A DNA stretch of 64,000 nucleotides from Cytobacillus sp. FSL H8-0458 (GTDB lineage: Bacteria > Bacillota > Bacilli > Bacillales > Cytobacillaceae). Positions 7,997-17,517 of this stretch are shown one piece after another. Each line of letters opens with the position of its first letter. Within the stretch, counting starts at the first letter, position 1. The translations under genes and the position numbers were made by a program. The notes under the pieces are model-generated. The model ran no database searches and had not been told where the DNA came from. It worked only from the letters and a program-made list of their open reading frames with translations. The stretch is taken from the NCBI RefSeq assembly GCF_038002165.1, contig NZ_JBBOBR010000001.1, positions 1,860,001 through 1,924,000 of the forward strand, read 5' to 3'.

Positions 7997-8550
7997 TTTA
8001 TCCCAATTTCAAATTTGGAATAACAATCAATCTCAAAGTCTGCATAGGGATTAGGATTGCGAAACGCACAGGTACTGATGCTGATCTGTCTGGCAGGCAT
8101 TAAATCTGTATCCTGGTCGCCAATGGCCAAATCAATGTGATAACGCCGGTGCAGATATTCATAGGATTCCGGATGGGGCTTTAAGGAGAAACCATCAAAT
8201 TCAGGGCAGATTACTTCTTCGAAATAGGAAGTAAGTCTCCAATACTCCAGCAGCTCCTCCGTTGATTGCCGGTTACGGTGGGTTACCAGCACGTTTACAT
8301 TATTTTGCTCTAATATTTTCCTTACAAAAGGAAACAATGGCTTTTCATCATGCTTAAAAGTAGCTTCCATTTGACGAAAATGAGCAATTTTTTCTGGAGG
8401 AACATCAAATTTCTGATATGCTGTCCCGTTTTTCAGGAACGGAAGAACTTCCTGAGGATCCAGTTCTTTGCCTGATATGCCGATAAATGCCTGAACCAAA
8501 GTGGGCCAAGTATCCAGAATCGTGCCATCTAAATCCCAAAGGACATTCAT
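7972..8550 (-). CDS. HAD-superfamily phosphatase
   Basis: The 192-residue protein has the four HAD motifs: DLDGT (residues 6-10, nucleophile Asp), VTHR (motif II), Lys in SLKPHPESYEY (motif III) and GDQDTD (motif IV). The small cap between motifs I and II fits subfamily IA, phosphoglycolate phosphatase-like enzymes acting on small phosphate esters. The substrate cannot be inferred. An AAGGAGGTTAATTTT ribosome site supports the start. Confidence 0.85.
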   Translation of the reverse strand: MNVLWDLDGTILDTWPTLVQAFIGISGKELDPQEVLPFLKNGTAYQKFDVPPEKIAHFRQMEATFKHDEKPLFPFVRKILEQNNVNVLVTHRNRQSTEELLEYWRLTSYFEEVICPEFDGFSLKPHPESYEYLHRRYHIDLAIGDQDTDLMPARQISISTCAFRNPNPYADFEIDCYSKFEIGIKGNRTSPR

Positions 8551-8599
8551 AAAATTAACCTCCTTGCTATGTATTGATTGTAAAGGCTGTGAAAAGTAA

Positions 8600-8634
8600 A
8601 ATGCAAATACCCGGCAATTTTACATGCCGGGTAT
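8600..8634 (-). terminator. Terminator of the methionine operon
   Basis: A perfect 10-bp stem (ATACCCGGCA with TGCCGGGTAT), 8-nt loop, followed on the minus strand by TTTGCATTTT; it lies just after the metH stop. Confidence 0.75.
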
Positions 8635-8638
8635 CCTA

Positions 8639-11600
8639 TTATCTCAAAACATTAAAATATCTGGCTTCCGGATGGGCAAACACCATTGCAGATACAGAAG
8701 CCTCAGGTTCCATCATACATTCTTCAGTAAGCTGAACTCCTATATCCTCAGGTTGTATAAGCTTAAACAGCTTTTTCTGGTCTTCAAGATCAGGGCATGC
8801 AGGATAGCCATACGAAAAGCGCTGCCCCTGGTATTTCGCTGCAAAACGGTCTTTCATCGTCATTTCAACCGGATCAGGGAATCCCCAGCGATCACGGATT
8901 TGGCGATGGATCAGCTCAGCAAGACCTTCAGCCGTCTCCAAAGCCAGCGACTGCAGGGCATGGCTTTCCAGGAATCTGCCTTCAGCTTTTAAACGGTCTG
9001 CTATACCGCGTATTCCTTTCCCGGCTGTCACAGTAAAGAAGGAAACATAATCCATTTGACCGCTTTCTTTTGATTTAAGGAAATCTGCCAGACATAAGAA
9101 TGGCTCTGTTTCCTGGCGCGGAAATTCAAATGTCTCAATGACGGTCTTTTCATCCTTTGCATAAATAAACACCTTATCTCCATCTGACTGGGCAGGGAAG
9201 AATTGATAAACTGCTTTAGGCTCAATCCAGTTTTTCTCTTTTGCTTCAGCAATCAGTTCATCAACCATTGCGTTAATTTTAATGGCTTTTTCATCTTTTT
9301 CCGCAAGCAGCTTTTGCAGGTTTCCTTTTAAGCCAAGGTGATGGCCAATCAGCATCTGCTTGTTAATGTACGGTTCAATATGTGAAAGGGAATATGATTT
9401 CAACAAATGCCGTTTTAAATCTTTTGGAACAAATACAGGTACTTGTGTGCTTACTGTTGGTTTAGGCTTTACTGCAACTGCCACTGATCCGCGGTCATAA
9501 GGTACCGCATTAAGCGCTGCTGCCTGTTTTTCCTCCTGCTGGGTTCGCAGTTTCTCAGCTTCTTCAGGCTCCTGAAGCTGATTGGCTAAAGAGAGACCGT
9601 TCATCGCATCCTTAGCATAAAGCACGAGACCGTCATATTCCTTGGAAATTTTAGTATCAGTAAATTTCCTTGAAAGGGCTGCGCCGCCTACTAAAATCGG
9701 GATATCGATGCCAGCCTGTTTCATATCATGGGCCGTGATGACCATTTGCTGTGCTGATTTGACTAGGAGCCCCGATAGACCGACCATATCCGGATTCTCA
9801 CGCCTGATGTTTTCAATCAGTTCAGCAGGGGAGACCTTGATTCCCAAATCTATCACTTCATATCCATTATTGCTTAAAATAATATCCACAAGATTTTTTC
9901 CTATATCATGAACATCGCCTTTAACGGTCGCCAGGATGATTTTCCCCTTGGCTGAAGATTGAGCGACACCTTTTTCCATATAGGGTTCAAGATAAGCGAC
10001 AGATGCTTTCATAACCTCGGCGCTCTGCAGAACCTCTGCAACAATCAGCTGATTATCATTGAACAATCTACCGACTTCCTTCATTCCATTCATTAAAGGC
10101 CCATTAATAATATCTAGCGGAGCAGGATATTCCTGGAGAGCAAGTTCGAGATCCGGCAGCAGCCCTTCTTTTGTTCCTTCGAGAATATAATAGGCTAGGC
10201 GCTCCTCAAGTGTCATATCCGGAAGAATACTTTTGCTTTCTTTTTTCTTATCCCGGTAAAAATCAGTGAAAATGGCAAGTGATTCATCAGTAGTTTCAAA
10301 AAGCAGCTTTTCAGCCATTAAGATCTCTTCCTTAGAAATGGAAGCAAATCTTTCGAGTTTCTCCGTGTTCACTATCGCATAATCCAGGCCTGCCTGGGTG
10401 CAGTGATACAAAAATACAGAATTTAAAATTTCCCTGCCGACAGGAGGGAGGCCGAAGGATACATTACTGATTCCCAAAATGGTTTGAACCTCCGGCAGAG
10501 CCTCTTTAATAAGTCTGATTCCTTCTACTGTAGCCTTTGCAGACCCGATGTATTGCTCATCCCCAGTGCCGACAGGGAAGACGAGGGGGTCAAAAATAAG
10601 ATCCTGAGGCGGGATATGATATTTATTTACAAGCAAATCATGAGAACGCTTTGCAATCTCAAGTTTACGTTCAGCCGTAACACCCATGCCTTCTTCATCA
10701 ATTGTTCCGACAACTACAGCAGCACCATAGCGGTGAATGAGAGGGGCAATCGCCTCAAAGCGTTCTTCGCCATCCTCCAGATTAATCGAATTTATGATGG
10801 CTTTACCCTGTGAATAGGTGAGAGCTTTTTCGATCACTTTTTCATCTGTTGAATCGATCACGAGCGGAACTTTGATTTTTTTCACTAATTCCTTGATAAA
10901 ATTCTCAACATCCTGCATTTCATCACGATCAGGATCTGCCAGGCAAATATCAATAACATGGGCACCGCCTTTTACCTGGGCACGGCCTATCTCAGCAGCC
11001 TCCTCGAACTTTCCTTCTGCAATCAGCCTTTTAAACTTGCGGGAGCCAATTACATTTGTTCGTTCTCCGACCATTATGGGTCTTAAAGTTGGATCATCAT
11101 AAATCAGAGGTTCAATTCCGGAAACTTTATGCAGGGAATTCCCCTCATAATTCCTTGGTTTATAATCTTTAACCGACTCAGCAATTGCCTGGATATGTTC
11201 AGGTGTGGTTCCGCAGCAGCCGCCTACAATATTCAGCCAGCCTTCCTTGGCAAATCCCTCAAGCTTGCTTGCCAGTGATTCGGGAGTTTCATGGTACTGT
11301 CCTTCTTCATCAGGCAATCCTGCATTGGGATAGCAGCTGACTGCAGTGGATGCCAAGCCTGACAGAGAACGGATATGGTCCTGCATGAATTCGGGACCTG
11401 TCGCACAGTTGAGTCCAACTGCCAGAGGCTTCATATGTTCAAGCGAAATATAAAAGGCTTCAATTGATTGGCCTGCAAGGGTCGTGCCCATCGGTTCAAT
11501 TGTTCCCGAAACAATGAGCGGAATTTTTATTCCCGTCTTTTTTGATGCCTTTTCAATGCCGATAAAACCAGCCTTCACATTCAGCATATCCTGACTGGTT

Positions 11601-12085
11601 TCCAGAAGAAGAAGATCTGCTCCGCCGTCCATTAACCCTCTGGCCTGCTCTTCATAAGCTGCTATCATGTCTTCAAACGTAGAACCGCCGGTAACACTAA
11701 GCGTCTTCGTCGTTGGCCCCATCGCGCCTGCCACATATCTCGGCCATTCAGGAGTAGACATGCGTTCTGCAGCTTCTCTGGCAATTTCAACAGCAATCTT
11801 ATTCAATTCATAAGCTTTTTCTTCCAGATCGTAATCAGCGAGAACAATGCTTGTGGCCCCAAAGGTGTTGGTTTCAATAATGTCAGCGCCGGCTTTTAAA
11901 TATTCAAGGTGAATATGTTCAATAACCGATGGAGCCGTAATATTCAAATTCTCGTTGCAGCCTTCATATTCTTCTCCGCCAAAATCATCCGCTGAAAGAT
12001 TGGCTCTCTGAAGCATGGTGCCCATTGCTCCGTCCATGATCAGAATCTTCTTTTTTAGCTGCTCCTGCAGTGATGGTTTATGCAT
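8639..12085 (-). CDS. metH: Cobalamin-dependent methionine synthase MetH
   Basis: The 1148-residue enzyme moves a methyl group from methyl-tetrahydrofolate to homocysteine via cob(I)alamin. Domains in order: homocysteine-binding (MDGAMGTML near the start, zinc Cys about 227 and 290-291 in [10 protein letters not shown]), pterin-binding (about 340-610, [13 protein letters not shown]), B12 cap and B12-binding (GDVHDIGKN with the cobalt-ligand His), and reactivation domain binding S-adenosylmethionine ([15 protein letters not shown]). The ATG at 12085 has AAGGAGGAAACAGC; the longer in-frame extension lacks support. The start overlaps the upstream stop by 8 nt, implying translational coupling. 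It is the last gene of the S-box operon. Confidence 0.96.
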   Translation of the reverse strand: MHKPSLQEQLKKKILIMDGAMGTMLQRANLSADDFGGEEYEGCNENLNITAPSVIEHIHLEYLKAGADIIETNTFGATSIVLADYDLEEKAYELNKIAVEIAREAAERMSTPEWPRYVAGAMGPTTKTLSVTGGSTFEDMIAAYEEQARGLMDGGADLLLLETSQDMLNVKAGFIGIEKASKKTGIKIPLIVSGTIEPMGTTLAGQSIEAFYISLEHMKPLAVGLNCATGPEFMQDHIRSLSGLASTAVSCYPNAGLPDEEGQYHETPESLASKLEGFAKEGWLNIVGGCCGTTPEHIQAIAESVKDYKPRNYEGNSLHKVSGIEPLIYDDPTLRPIMVGERTNVIGSRKFKRLIAEGKFEEAAEIGRAQVKGGAHVIDICLADPDRDEMQDVENFIKELVKKIKVPLVIDSTDEKVIEKALTYSQGKAIINSINLEDGEERFEAIAPLIHRYGAAVVVGTIDEEGMGVTAERKLEIAKRSHDLLVNKYHIPPQDLIFDPLVFPVGTGDEQYIGSAKATVEGIRLIKEALPEVQTILGISNVSFGLPPVGREILNSVFLYHCTQAGLDYAIVNTEKLERFASISKEEILMAEKLLFETTDESLAIFTDFYRDKKKESKSILPDMTLEERLAYYILEGTKEGLLPDLELALQEYPAPLDIINGPLMNGMKEVGRLFNDNQLIVAEVLQSAEVMKASVAYLEPYMEKGVAQSSAKGKIILATVKGDVHDIGKNLVDIILSNNGYEVIDLGIKVSPAELIENIRRENPDMVGLSGLLVKSAQQMVITAHDMKQAGIDIPILVGGAALSRKFTDTKISKEYDGLVLYAKDAMNGLSLANQLQEPEEAEKLRTQQEEKQAAALNAVPYDRGSVAVAVKPKPTVSTQVPVFVPKDLKRHLLKSYSLSHIEPYINKQMLIGHHLGLKGNLQKLLAEKDEKAIKINAMVDELIAEAKEKNWIEPKAVYQFFPAQSDGDKVFIYAKDEKTVIETFEFPRQETEPFLCLADFLKSKESGQMDYVSFFTVTAGKGIRGIADRLKAEGRFLESHALQSLALETAEGLAELIHRQIRDRWGFPDPVEMTMKDRFAAKYQGQRFSYGYPACPDLEDQKKLFKLIQPEDIGVQLTEECMMEPEASVSAMVFAHPEARYFNVLR

Positions 12086-13928
12086 GCTGTTTCCTCCTTG
12101 AAAGCCGTTCGGTTGTCTCACGGGCATAGTTTGATAGCTCGACAGTCATTTCATAGCGCATAAATGGAGTGATAAGATAAATGCCATTAAACAGCTCTGC
12201 CGCAGCATCGATCAGCGACTTGGCAATGGCAATGCCTTCAGCACCAGCTCGTGCTGGATCATCCTTTAATAAAGCCATCCTGCTTCTGATACTGTCGGAA
12301 ATTTTGATTCCCGGAACTTCATTATGAAGAAACTCTGCATTCCGGCTGCCTGTAAGAGGCATTAAGCCGATATAGACTGGTGCTTTTAAATCTTTCACAG
12401 CCTCATGAACCTCAAGCAGCTTTTCTTCAGAGAAAACAGGCTGCGAGATAAAATAGTCCGCACCATGCTCCATTTTCTTCTCGAGTCGCCCAACCGCTTT
12501 TTCCAAAGAGCGGACATTAGGGTTAAAAGCGCCTGCAACTGAAAAGGCCGCTTTCTGGCCCAGGTCTTTCCCTGAAAACGATAATCCTTCATTTAACTGC
12601 TTGATCATACTGATCAATTCAAATGAAGACACATCATAAACAGAAGAGGCTCCAGGAAAGTCACCGACACGGGCAGGGTCTCCCGTTACGGCTAGAATAT
12701 CATTTAACCCGAGGGCATGAAGACCCATTAAATGGGATTGAAGCCCAATTATATTTCGATCCCTGCAGGTTACATGAACAAGGGGGCGCAATCCGGTCTG
12801 CTGCTTGACAAGATAGCCAAGTGCAGAGTTGCATACTCTTGGTGAAGCAAGGGAATTATCTGCAAGAGTAATAGAATCGATTCCAGCTTCCTTTAATGCT
12901 TTTGCACCTTCGAAAAAGCGGGCAGTATCAAGCTTCCTTGGCGGGTCCAGCTCAACAATTACCGATGGCCTTTCTCTCACAATATCCTGAAGAGGAGGGA
13001 GTTCTCTGGATGATTCCGGTTTCTCTGAAACAATGACTTTATTAACTGCCTTTATTTCTTTTTCCTCGATTGGAGGTAGTCCTTTTAACACATCAGCAAA
13101 TGCCTTGATATGGTCAGGTGTTGTTCCGCAGCACCCTCCAAGAAGGCGTACACCCTGATTCCGGAATTCTATTGCGGACTGCCGGAAATATTCCGCATCA
13201 CCTTCATAGTGAAATTTGCCGTCCGTATAAGCTGGAATGCTGGCATTTGGATATGCAGATAGGTAGGCATGTTTTGGCAAAGGTACACTTTCGAGCGTTT
13301 TCAGCATATGATGGGGGCCAAGCCTGCAATTGATTCCCACAACATCCGCCCCAATGCCGTCAAGCTTTGTTAAAGCATCTGCTATAGGAGTCTGGTTCTG
13401 AAGAACTCCAGCTTCCTGAAGTGAAACCTGTGCGATAATCGGCAAATCGGTTTCTTTTCTGGCTATAGCCAGAACCGTCTCAAGTTCTTCCAGATCATAA
13501 TAGGTTTCAAGCAAAATACCATCTACATCCTCAAGCAGCAGACAATAAAGCTGCTCACGGAAGCTTCTTTTTATTTCCTCCAGTGTAATCATGTTCGGTT
13601 TGAACCCTCTGATCCCGCCGATTGTACCGGCAACATATGCGCGTCCCCCGGCAGCTTTTTTGGCAATCCGGGCTGCCGCACTGTTAATCTCTTTCACCGA
13701 GTCTTCAAGCCCATACCGCTGCAGCTTCAGATAATTCGCCGCATACGTATTGGTTTGGATCAATTCAGCCCCTGCGCCTATGTACGCTTCATGGATGTGC
13801 TGGATCTGCTCAGATTGCGATAGATTTAATTCCTCAAAACAGCTGTCGGTGCCATAGGAGTAAAGAAGAGTTCCCATCGCGCCATCTGCTATGATGATTT
13901 CATTCTTTAATTTATCCAGGAAACTCAA
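12078..13928 (-). CDS. yitJ: Bifunctional homocysteine S-methyltransferase / methylenetetrahydrofolate reductase (YitJ)
   Basis: The 616 residues combine an N-terminal homocysteine S-methyltransferase domain (ADGAMGTLL near residue 15; zinc Cys in GINCRLGP and [12 protein letters not shown]) with a C-terminal MetF-like FAD domain (from about residue 325, [28 protein letters not shown]). It makes methyl-THF for MetH and can methylate homocysteine itself. The start is a TTG at 13928 preceded by GGGGGTG; no ATG or GTG fits. The ribosome site lies in the last codons of metC. A dedicated S-box, as seen before yitJ in B. subtilis, is absent because the gene sits inside the operon. Confidence 0.94.
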   Translation of the reverse strand: MSFLDKLKNEIIIADGAMGTLLYSYGTDSCFEELNLSQSEQIQHIHEAYIGAGAELIQTNTYAANYLKLQRYGLEDSVKEINSAAARIAKKAAGGRAYVAGTIGGIRGFKPNMITLEEIKRSFREQLYCLLLEDVDGILLETYYDLEELETVLAIARKETDLPIIAQVSLQEAGVLQNQTPIADALTKLDGIGADVVGINCRLGPHHMLKTLESVPLPKHAYLSAYPNASIPAYTDGKFHYEGDAEYFRQSAIEFRNQGVRLLGGCCGTTPDHIKAFADVLKGLPPIEEKEIKAVNKVIVSEKPESSRELPPLQDIVRERPSVIVELDPPRKLDTARFFEGAKALKEAGIDSITLADNSLASPRVCNSALGYLVKQQTGLRPLVHVTCRDRNIIGLQSHLMGLHALGLNDILAVTGDPARVGDFPGASSVYDVSSFELISMIKQLNEGLSFSGKDLGQKAAFSVAGAFNPNVRSLEKAVGRLEKKMEHGADYFISQPVFSEEKLLEVHEAVKDLKAPVYIGLMPLTGSRNAEFLHNEVPGIKISDSIRSRMALLKDDPARAGAEGIAIAKSLIDAAAELFNGIYLITPFMRYEMTVELSNYARETTERLSRRKQHA

Positions 13929-13932
13929 AGTA

Positions 13933-15117
13933 TCACCCCCGCTGTAAAATGGATTGCTTTGTTTGTCCGGCTGCAGATAAAGCTGCCTTGAAATCTTCTA
14001 TAATATCCTCTGCGCTCTCCAGGCCAACAGAAAGACGGAGAAGACTGTCTGTTATTCCGCGCTGTTCTCTTTCAGATGGAGGAATGGCTGCGTGCGACAT
14101 TTTGGCAGGGTAGGAGAGGATGGATTCAACTGCTCCGAGACTTACTGCAAAAACAGGAATTTTAACATTTTCCACAAATACTCTCATCGACTTTTCATCT
14201 TCAAGTTCAAAAGAAAGAACAGCACCTGCGTTCACAGCCTGCTTCTTCTGGATTTCATAGCCGGGATGTTCAGCAAAACCGGGATAATGAACCTTCTTTA
14301 CTGCAGGGTGATCATGAAGGAAACGGGCAATCTTCTCAGCTGATCTCACAGACTGATCGAGCCTAACCTGCAGCGTTTTAATGCCTCTCAAGACAAGCCA
14401 GGCATCCTGTACACCCAGAACAGCTCCAAAGGAATTTTGGAGAAAAGCCAGTCTTGCTCCTAATTCAGGATCCTTCACAACAGCTAAGCCGGCAACGACG
14501 TCACTGTGTCCGGATAAAAATTTGGTTGCGCTATGCAGCACGATATCTGCCCCTAAAGAGAGCGGTTTTTGAAGAGCAGGGGTCAGGAATGTGTTATCCA
14601 CAAATGTCAGGGCTCCATGCTGTCTTGCCAGTGAACTGATGGCCTGGATATCTGTCACCTTCAGCAGCGGATTGGAAGGAGTCTCTACATAGAAAACTTT
14701 CGTGTTGGGACGGATTGCTTCTTTTACTTCCTCAAGATTTGTCATATCAACAAATGTATGCTCAATGCCAAAACGGGATAGGACCTCTGTTGTCATGCGA
14801 TAGGTTCCGCCATAAACGTCTTCTGTAATGACAACATGATCTCCCTGTGATAAAAGGAGGAATGCTGTGGAAATGGCAGCCATTCCGGAAGAAAAGGCAA
14901 ACCCTCTAATACCTTCTTCAAGCTCCGCGATGACTTCCTCAAGTGCTTCCCTTGTTGGATTCAGGCTGCGGCTGTAATCATATTTTCCGAACGCATCAAT
15001 ATCTTTTTGATGGAAAGTGGAGGCATGCTGGATCGGTACACTGACAGCTCCTGTTTCCGGGTCGAATTTTTGATTATTGTGAAGCAATTTCGTTTGGAAT
15101 GTGTAATTCGTACTCAT
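13933..15117 (-). CDS. metC: Cystathionine beta-lyase MetC
   Basis: This 394-residue PLP enzyme of the Cys/Met metabolism family cleaves cystathionine to homocysteine, ammonia and pyruvate. Key segments: [37 protein letters not shown] and the PLP-lysine motif [16 protein letters not shown]. The start codon overlaps the metI stop in an ATGA arrangement and has AAAGGAGG upstream. Assignment to beta-lyase rather than gamma-synthase rests on gene order (metI-metC in B. subtilis) and resemblance; the two are hard to tell apart by motif. Confidence 0.88.
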   Translation of the reverse strand: MSTNYTFQTKLLHNNQKFDPETGAVSVPIQHASTFHQKDIDAFGKYDYSRSLNPTREALEEVIAELEEGIRGFAFSSGMAAISTAFLLLSQGDHVVITEDVYGGTYRMTTEVLSRFGIEHTFVDMTNLEEVKEAIRPNTKVFYVETPSNPLLKVTDIQAISSLARQHGALTFVDNTFLTPALQKPLSLGADIVLHSATKFLSGHSDVVAGLAVVKDPELGARLAFLQNSFGAVLGVQDAWLVLRGIKTLQVRLDQSVRSAEKIARFLHDHPAVKKVHYPGFAEHPGYEIQKKQAVNAGAVLSFELEDEKSMRVFVENVKIPVFAVSLGAVESILSYPAKMSHAAIPPSEREQRGITDSLLRLSVGLESAEDIIEDFKAALSAAGQTKQSILQRG

Positions 15118-16226
15118 CGTACTGCCTCCTTTAAAACCTTTGCAAAAGCATGTTCAAGATCCGCCTTCAAATCTTCTGCATTTTCGATTCCAACCGAGAA
15201 ACGCAGAAGCCTGTTACAGACACCGGTTTCAATGCGGATCTCTTCAGGGATGTCCGCATGCGTTTGTGTTGCAGGATATGTTATGAAACTCTCGACTCCA
15301 CCAAGGCTTTCAGCAAAGGAGATTAGGGAGAGGCTCTGCAGAAAAGGATTCACCCAGGATTCTTCCTGGATCCGGAAAGATATCATTCCTCCCTTGCCTG
15401 GATAAAGAACATCTGTTATGGCATCATGGTGTGATAAGAAAGCCGCTAACTCCCGGGCATTTTTTTCATGCCGTTCCATGCGAAGAGAGAGTGTCTTCAT
15501 GCCTCTGATCAAAAGCCAGGAATCAAATGGGCTAAGGACTGCACCTGCAGCATTGTGGTTCATGGCAAGATCCTCACATAACTGTTTGCCTTTTGCGACA
15601 ACTAAACCGGCAAGGACATCATTATGGCCTCCAAGATACTTCGTCGCACTATGGATGACAATATCAGCTCCAAGCTTTAACGGCTGCTGAAGAAGGGGGG
15701 TGTAAAATGTGTTATCAACGATCAGCAGGATATTATGCCGTTTCGCGATGTCAGCTATCAACTGAATGTCTGTCTCTTCCATCAGCGGGTTAGTGGGAGT
15801 CTCCAGAAATATTGCTTTCGTTTTTTCAGTGATTAGCTCTTCAACATTTTCAGGAGTGCTCGTATTTACATATTTGCTCTGCAGTCCCCATTTTTTGAAG
15901 CCCTGTTCAAGCAGACGATAGGTTCCGCCGTATAAATCCTTGGAAACAATCCACTCATCTCCGGATTTAAAGAGGGAAAGAATCGTAAGAATGGCAGCCA
16001 TTCCAGAACTGCAGGCATAGCCTTGATCGCCTTCTTCCAGATCGGCGATTGCTTTTTCAAGCAGCTGGCGGGTAGGATTGCCTGTTCGGCTATAGTCAAA
16101 GCCAGTTGACTGACCAATGCCTTCATGCCGGTAGGCGGTGGAAAAGTATACAGGCGGATTGACTGCACCTGTTGCTGATTCGCTCCTGTTTCCGATTTGT
16201 GCTAATTTGGTGTCAATATTATACAT
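15114..16226 (-). CDS. metI: Cystathionine gamma-synthase / O-acetylhomoserine thiolase MetI
   Basis: This 370-residue PLP enzyme joins an activated homoserine ester to cysteine or sulfide. Motifs: YSRTGNPTRQLLE, ACSSGMAAI, LETPTNPLMEETD and the PLP-lysine HSATKYLGGHNDVLAG. The ATG at 16226 has AAGGAG 11 nt upstream; a GTG four codons earlier overlaps the ribosome site and is rejected. It is the first gene after the SAM-I riboswitch and so heads the metI-metC-yitJ-metH operon. Confidence 0.9.
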   Translation of the reverse strand: MYNIDTKLAQIGNRSESATGAVNPPVYFSTAYRHEGIGQSTGFDYSRTGNPTRQLLEKAIADLEEGDQGYACSSGMAAILTILSLFKSGDEWIVSKDLYGGTYRLLEQGFKKWGLQSKYVNTSTPENVEELITEKTKAIFLETPTNPLMEETDIQLIADIAKRHNILLIVDNTFYTPLLQQPLKLGADIVIHSATKYLGGHNDVLAGLVVAKGKQLCEDLAMNHNAAGAVLSPFDSWLLIRGMKTLSLRMERHEKNARELAAFLSHHDAITDVLYPGKGGMISFRIQEESWVNPFLQSLSLISFAESLGGVESFITYPATQTHADIPEEIRIETGVCNRLLRFSVGIENAEDLKADLEHAFAKVLKEAVR

Positions 16227-16251
16227 GCTGGTAAACACTCCTTCGTCATAA

Positions 16252-16283
16252 TAAAAAAAAGCCTTCTATAAGAAGAAGACTTT
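16252..16283 (-). terminator. Riboswitch-controlled terminator before metI
   Basis: On the minus strand AAGTCTTC pairs with GAAGGCTT around an 8-nt loop, followed by eight T residues. It sits between the S-box aptamer and metI, the standard expression platform of a transcription-terminating SAM-I riboswitch. Confidence 0.85.
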
Positions 16284-16301
16284 TTAATGTGAACAGCCAT
16301 T

Positions 16302-16418
16302 CTTCTTATCTTTCAAGTTTCTAAAAAACTTGCAGGAATTAGCACCTTTTCAATCAAAATATGATTGCTGGTTGCTGAGGCGTCGTCGGGCCTTACCCTC
16401 GACCTCTCTGGATAAGAA
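16302..16418 (-). ncRNA. SAM-I (S-box) riboswitch aptamer
   Basis: The minus strand shows all S-box landmarks in order: TTCTTATCCAGAGAGGTCGA, GGCCCGACGACGCC, CTCAGCAACC, GGTGCTAATTCCTGC, and the closing strand GATAAGAAG that pairs with the first segment (P1). When S-adenosylmethionine is abundant the aptamer should favour the downstream terminator and shut off metI-metC-yitJ-metH. Confidence 0.97.
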
Positions 16419-16441
16419 ATCAAATATTAAATTTTCTCTAA

Positions 16442-16471
16442 ACTTTACTACAGTAAACCGTTAAGAGTCAA
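16442..16471 (-). promoter_or_regulatory. Sigma-A-type promoter of the methionine operon
   Basis: TTGACT (16471-16466), an 18-bp spacer and TAAAGT (16447-16442) predict transcription starting about 17 nt before the S-box aptamer. Confidence 0.6.
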
Positions 16472-16575
16472 CACTTTTTTGAATATTTCATGTTATAAAA
16501 AATATCTGGCCAGGCATCTTGAGTCCTTCTGCCTTAAATATCTGTTTCAAGGAGGAATAAGGAGGATCTTGAACC

Positions 16576-16611
16576 AAAAAAACTTTCCATTACATTCTGG
16601 AAAGTTTTTTT
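16576..16611 (-). terminator. Terminator of sspH
   Basis: A 14-bp perfect stem (AAAAAAACTTTCCA) with an 8-nt loop and T tracts on either strand lies just past the sspH stop. Confidence 0.85.
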
Positions 16612-16617
16612 GGGTAT

Positions 16618-16797
16618 TCATTCTTCAATCAAATCGTTAACCGGCACATCCATTTCTTTTTCAGAATTTGCTTTTGTGTAAATGCGTGCTGTCTTAGTCT
16701 GCTCATCTACATGCTGAATGATGATCGGTATGCCATTTAAAGTGACACTGTGCACTTCAGCAGACTCAGCAATCTCTTTTGCTCTGCCTATATTCAT
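16618..16797 (-). CDS. sspH: H-type small acid-soluble spore protein
   Basis: The 59-residue protein starts MNIGRAKEIAES and contains IIIQHVDEQTKTARIY and EMDVPVNDLIEE, the pattern of the SspH family of minor spore-core proteins (RAK, GIP-IQHVDE, AR-Y, VPV-DL). An AGGAGG ribosome site lies 8 nt upstream and a strong terminator follows. It should be expressed in the forespore during sporulation. This is one of the clearest signs that the organism makes endospores. Confidence 0.93.
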   Translation of the reverse strand: MNIGRAKEIAESAEVHSVTLNGIPIIIQHVDEQTKTARIYTKANSEKEMDVPVNDLIEE

Positions 16798-16962
16798 GGA
16801 AAAACCTCCTGAATTTGAATAATTTTAATGTGCCTTAAAAAGACACATATTATTCTTTTAAAATTAGCCTGGCATAAACTGTTATAGCTAGATCTCTTTA
16901 AAGTTCAGAATATTTCCTTTATAATAATGAGGAAAATAATTTTTTCTTGGAGGGAAGCTTTT

Positions 16963-17202
16963 ATGCAAGAACATAGTCACTGCCGTCACAGATTTGCCGA
17001 AACAGATGGGCCAGCCGTTTTCCGGACAATTGATGGCATTGAAGTGAATGTTGCCGGCAGCTTATTCCAAAAATGTACAACATGCGGTCATTTTGATTTT
17101 CCCGTAGATACCAGAGAAGCCATTGAATCTTCCCTAAAAGAAAACAGAAAAAATACCAATGAATCGAAACAAATCTATATAAACCTGGTAGAAACTTTTT
17201 AA
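16963..17202 (+). CDS. Small hypothetical protein with CxxC-H motif
   Basis: The 79-residue protein contains CTTCGH at about residues 40-45 and an early HSHCRHRF cluster, so a metal-binding (zinc-ribbon-like) role is possible. The ATG at 16963 follows GGAGGG at good spacing; an upstream in-frame ATG at 16927 lacks a ribosome site. It is a single gene with its own terminator, divergent from sspH. Not recognised as a named family. Confidence 0.6.
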   Translation: MQEHSHCRHRFAETDGPAVFRTIDGIEVNVAGSLFQKCTTCGHFDFPVDTREAIESSLKENRKNTNESKQIYINLVETF

Positions 17203-17227
17203 AGCCGAAACATTTCGGCTTTTTTTA
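17202..17227 (+). terminator. Terminator after CxxC-H gene
   Basis: AAGCCGAAA pairs with TTTCGGCTT over a 2-nt loop, followed by a T run. Confidence 0.8.
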
Positions 17228-17342
17228 TGTTCAAGTTATTTCATATTTATAAATGTTTACCCTTTTACAAATCATTTTTTTAGAATAAGTTATTGCTAAA
17301 AAATTTTTTTAATAGTTTTCCACTATATTCATGTTTTTATCT

Positions 17343-17390
17343 TTGTACAACTAGATTTTACGTGTTAGAATAACTGTGGAAACGTTTTAT
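17343..17390 (+). promoter_or_regulatory. odhAB promoter with overlapping cre-like site
   Basis: In the 290-bp AT-rich gap before odhA, TTGTAC (17343-17348), a 17-bp spacer and TAGAAT (17366-17371) form a good sigma-A promoter. The sequence TGGAAACGTTTTAT at 17377-17390 matches the CcpA cre consensus except at its last two positions and lies at the predicted start of transcription, where binding would block initiation. The remaining ~130 nt of leader shows no clear structure. Confidence 0.55.
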
Positions 17391-17517
17391 CCTCTGAAAA
17401 ATATTATTATTCGTAAAAATGAATTGTTAATTCATTCAAATGATGGGTATTGTATTTTCAGGGAGAAAAAACGTATTGAATTATTCACTTACAAAACAGT
17501 TATGGAGGTAATTTTCC

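Noticed and set aside
16302-16418. T-box leader before a methionine gene
   Set aside because: The conserved T-box sequence is missing, whereas all S-box core segments are present.
16500-16575. Possible gene start at the double AGGAGG near 16552-16565
   Set aside because: The frame opened by the following TTG runs through the sspH terminator and stops after about 24 codons.
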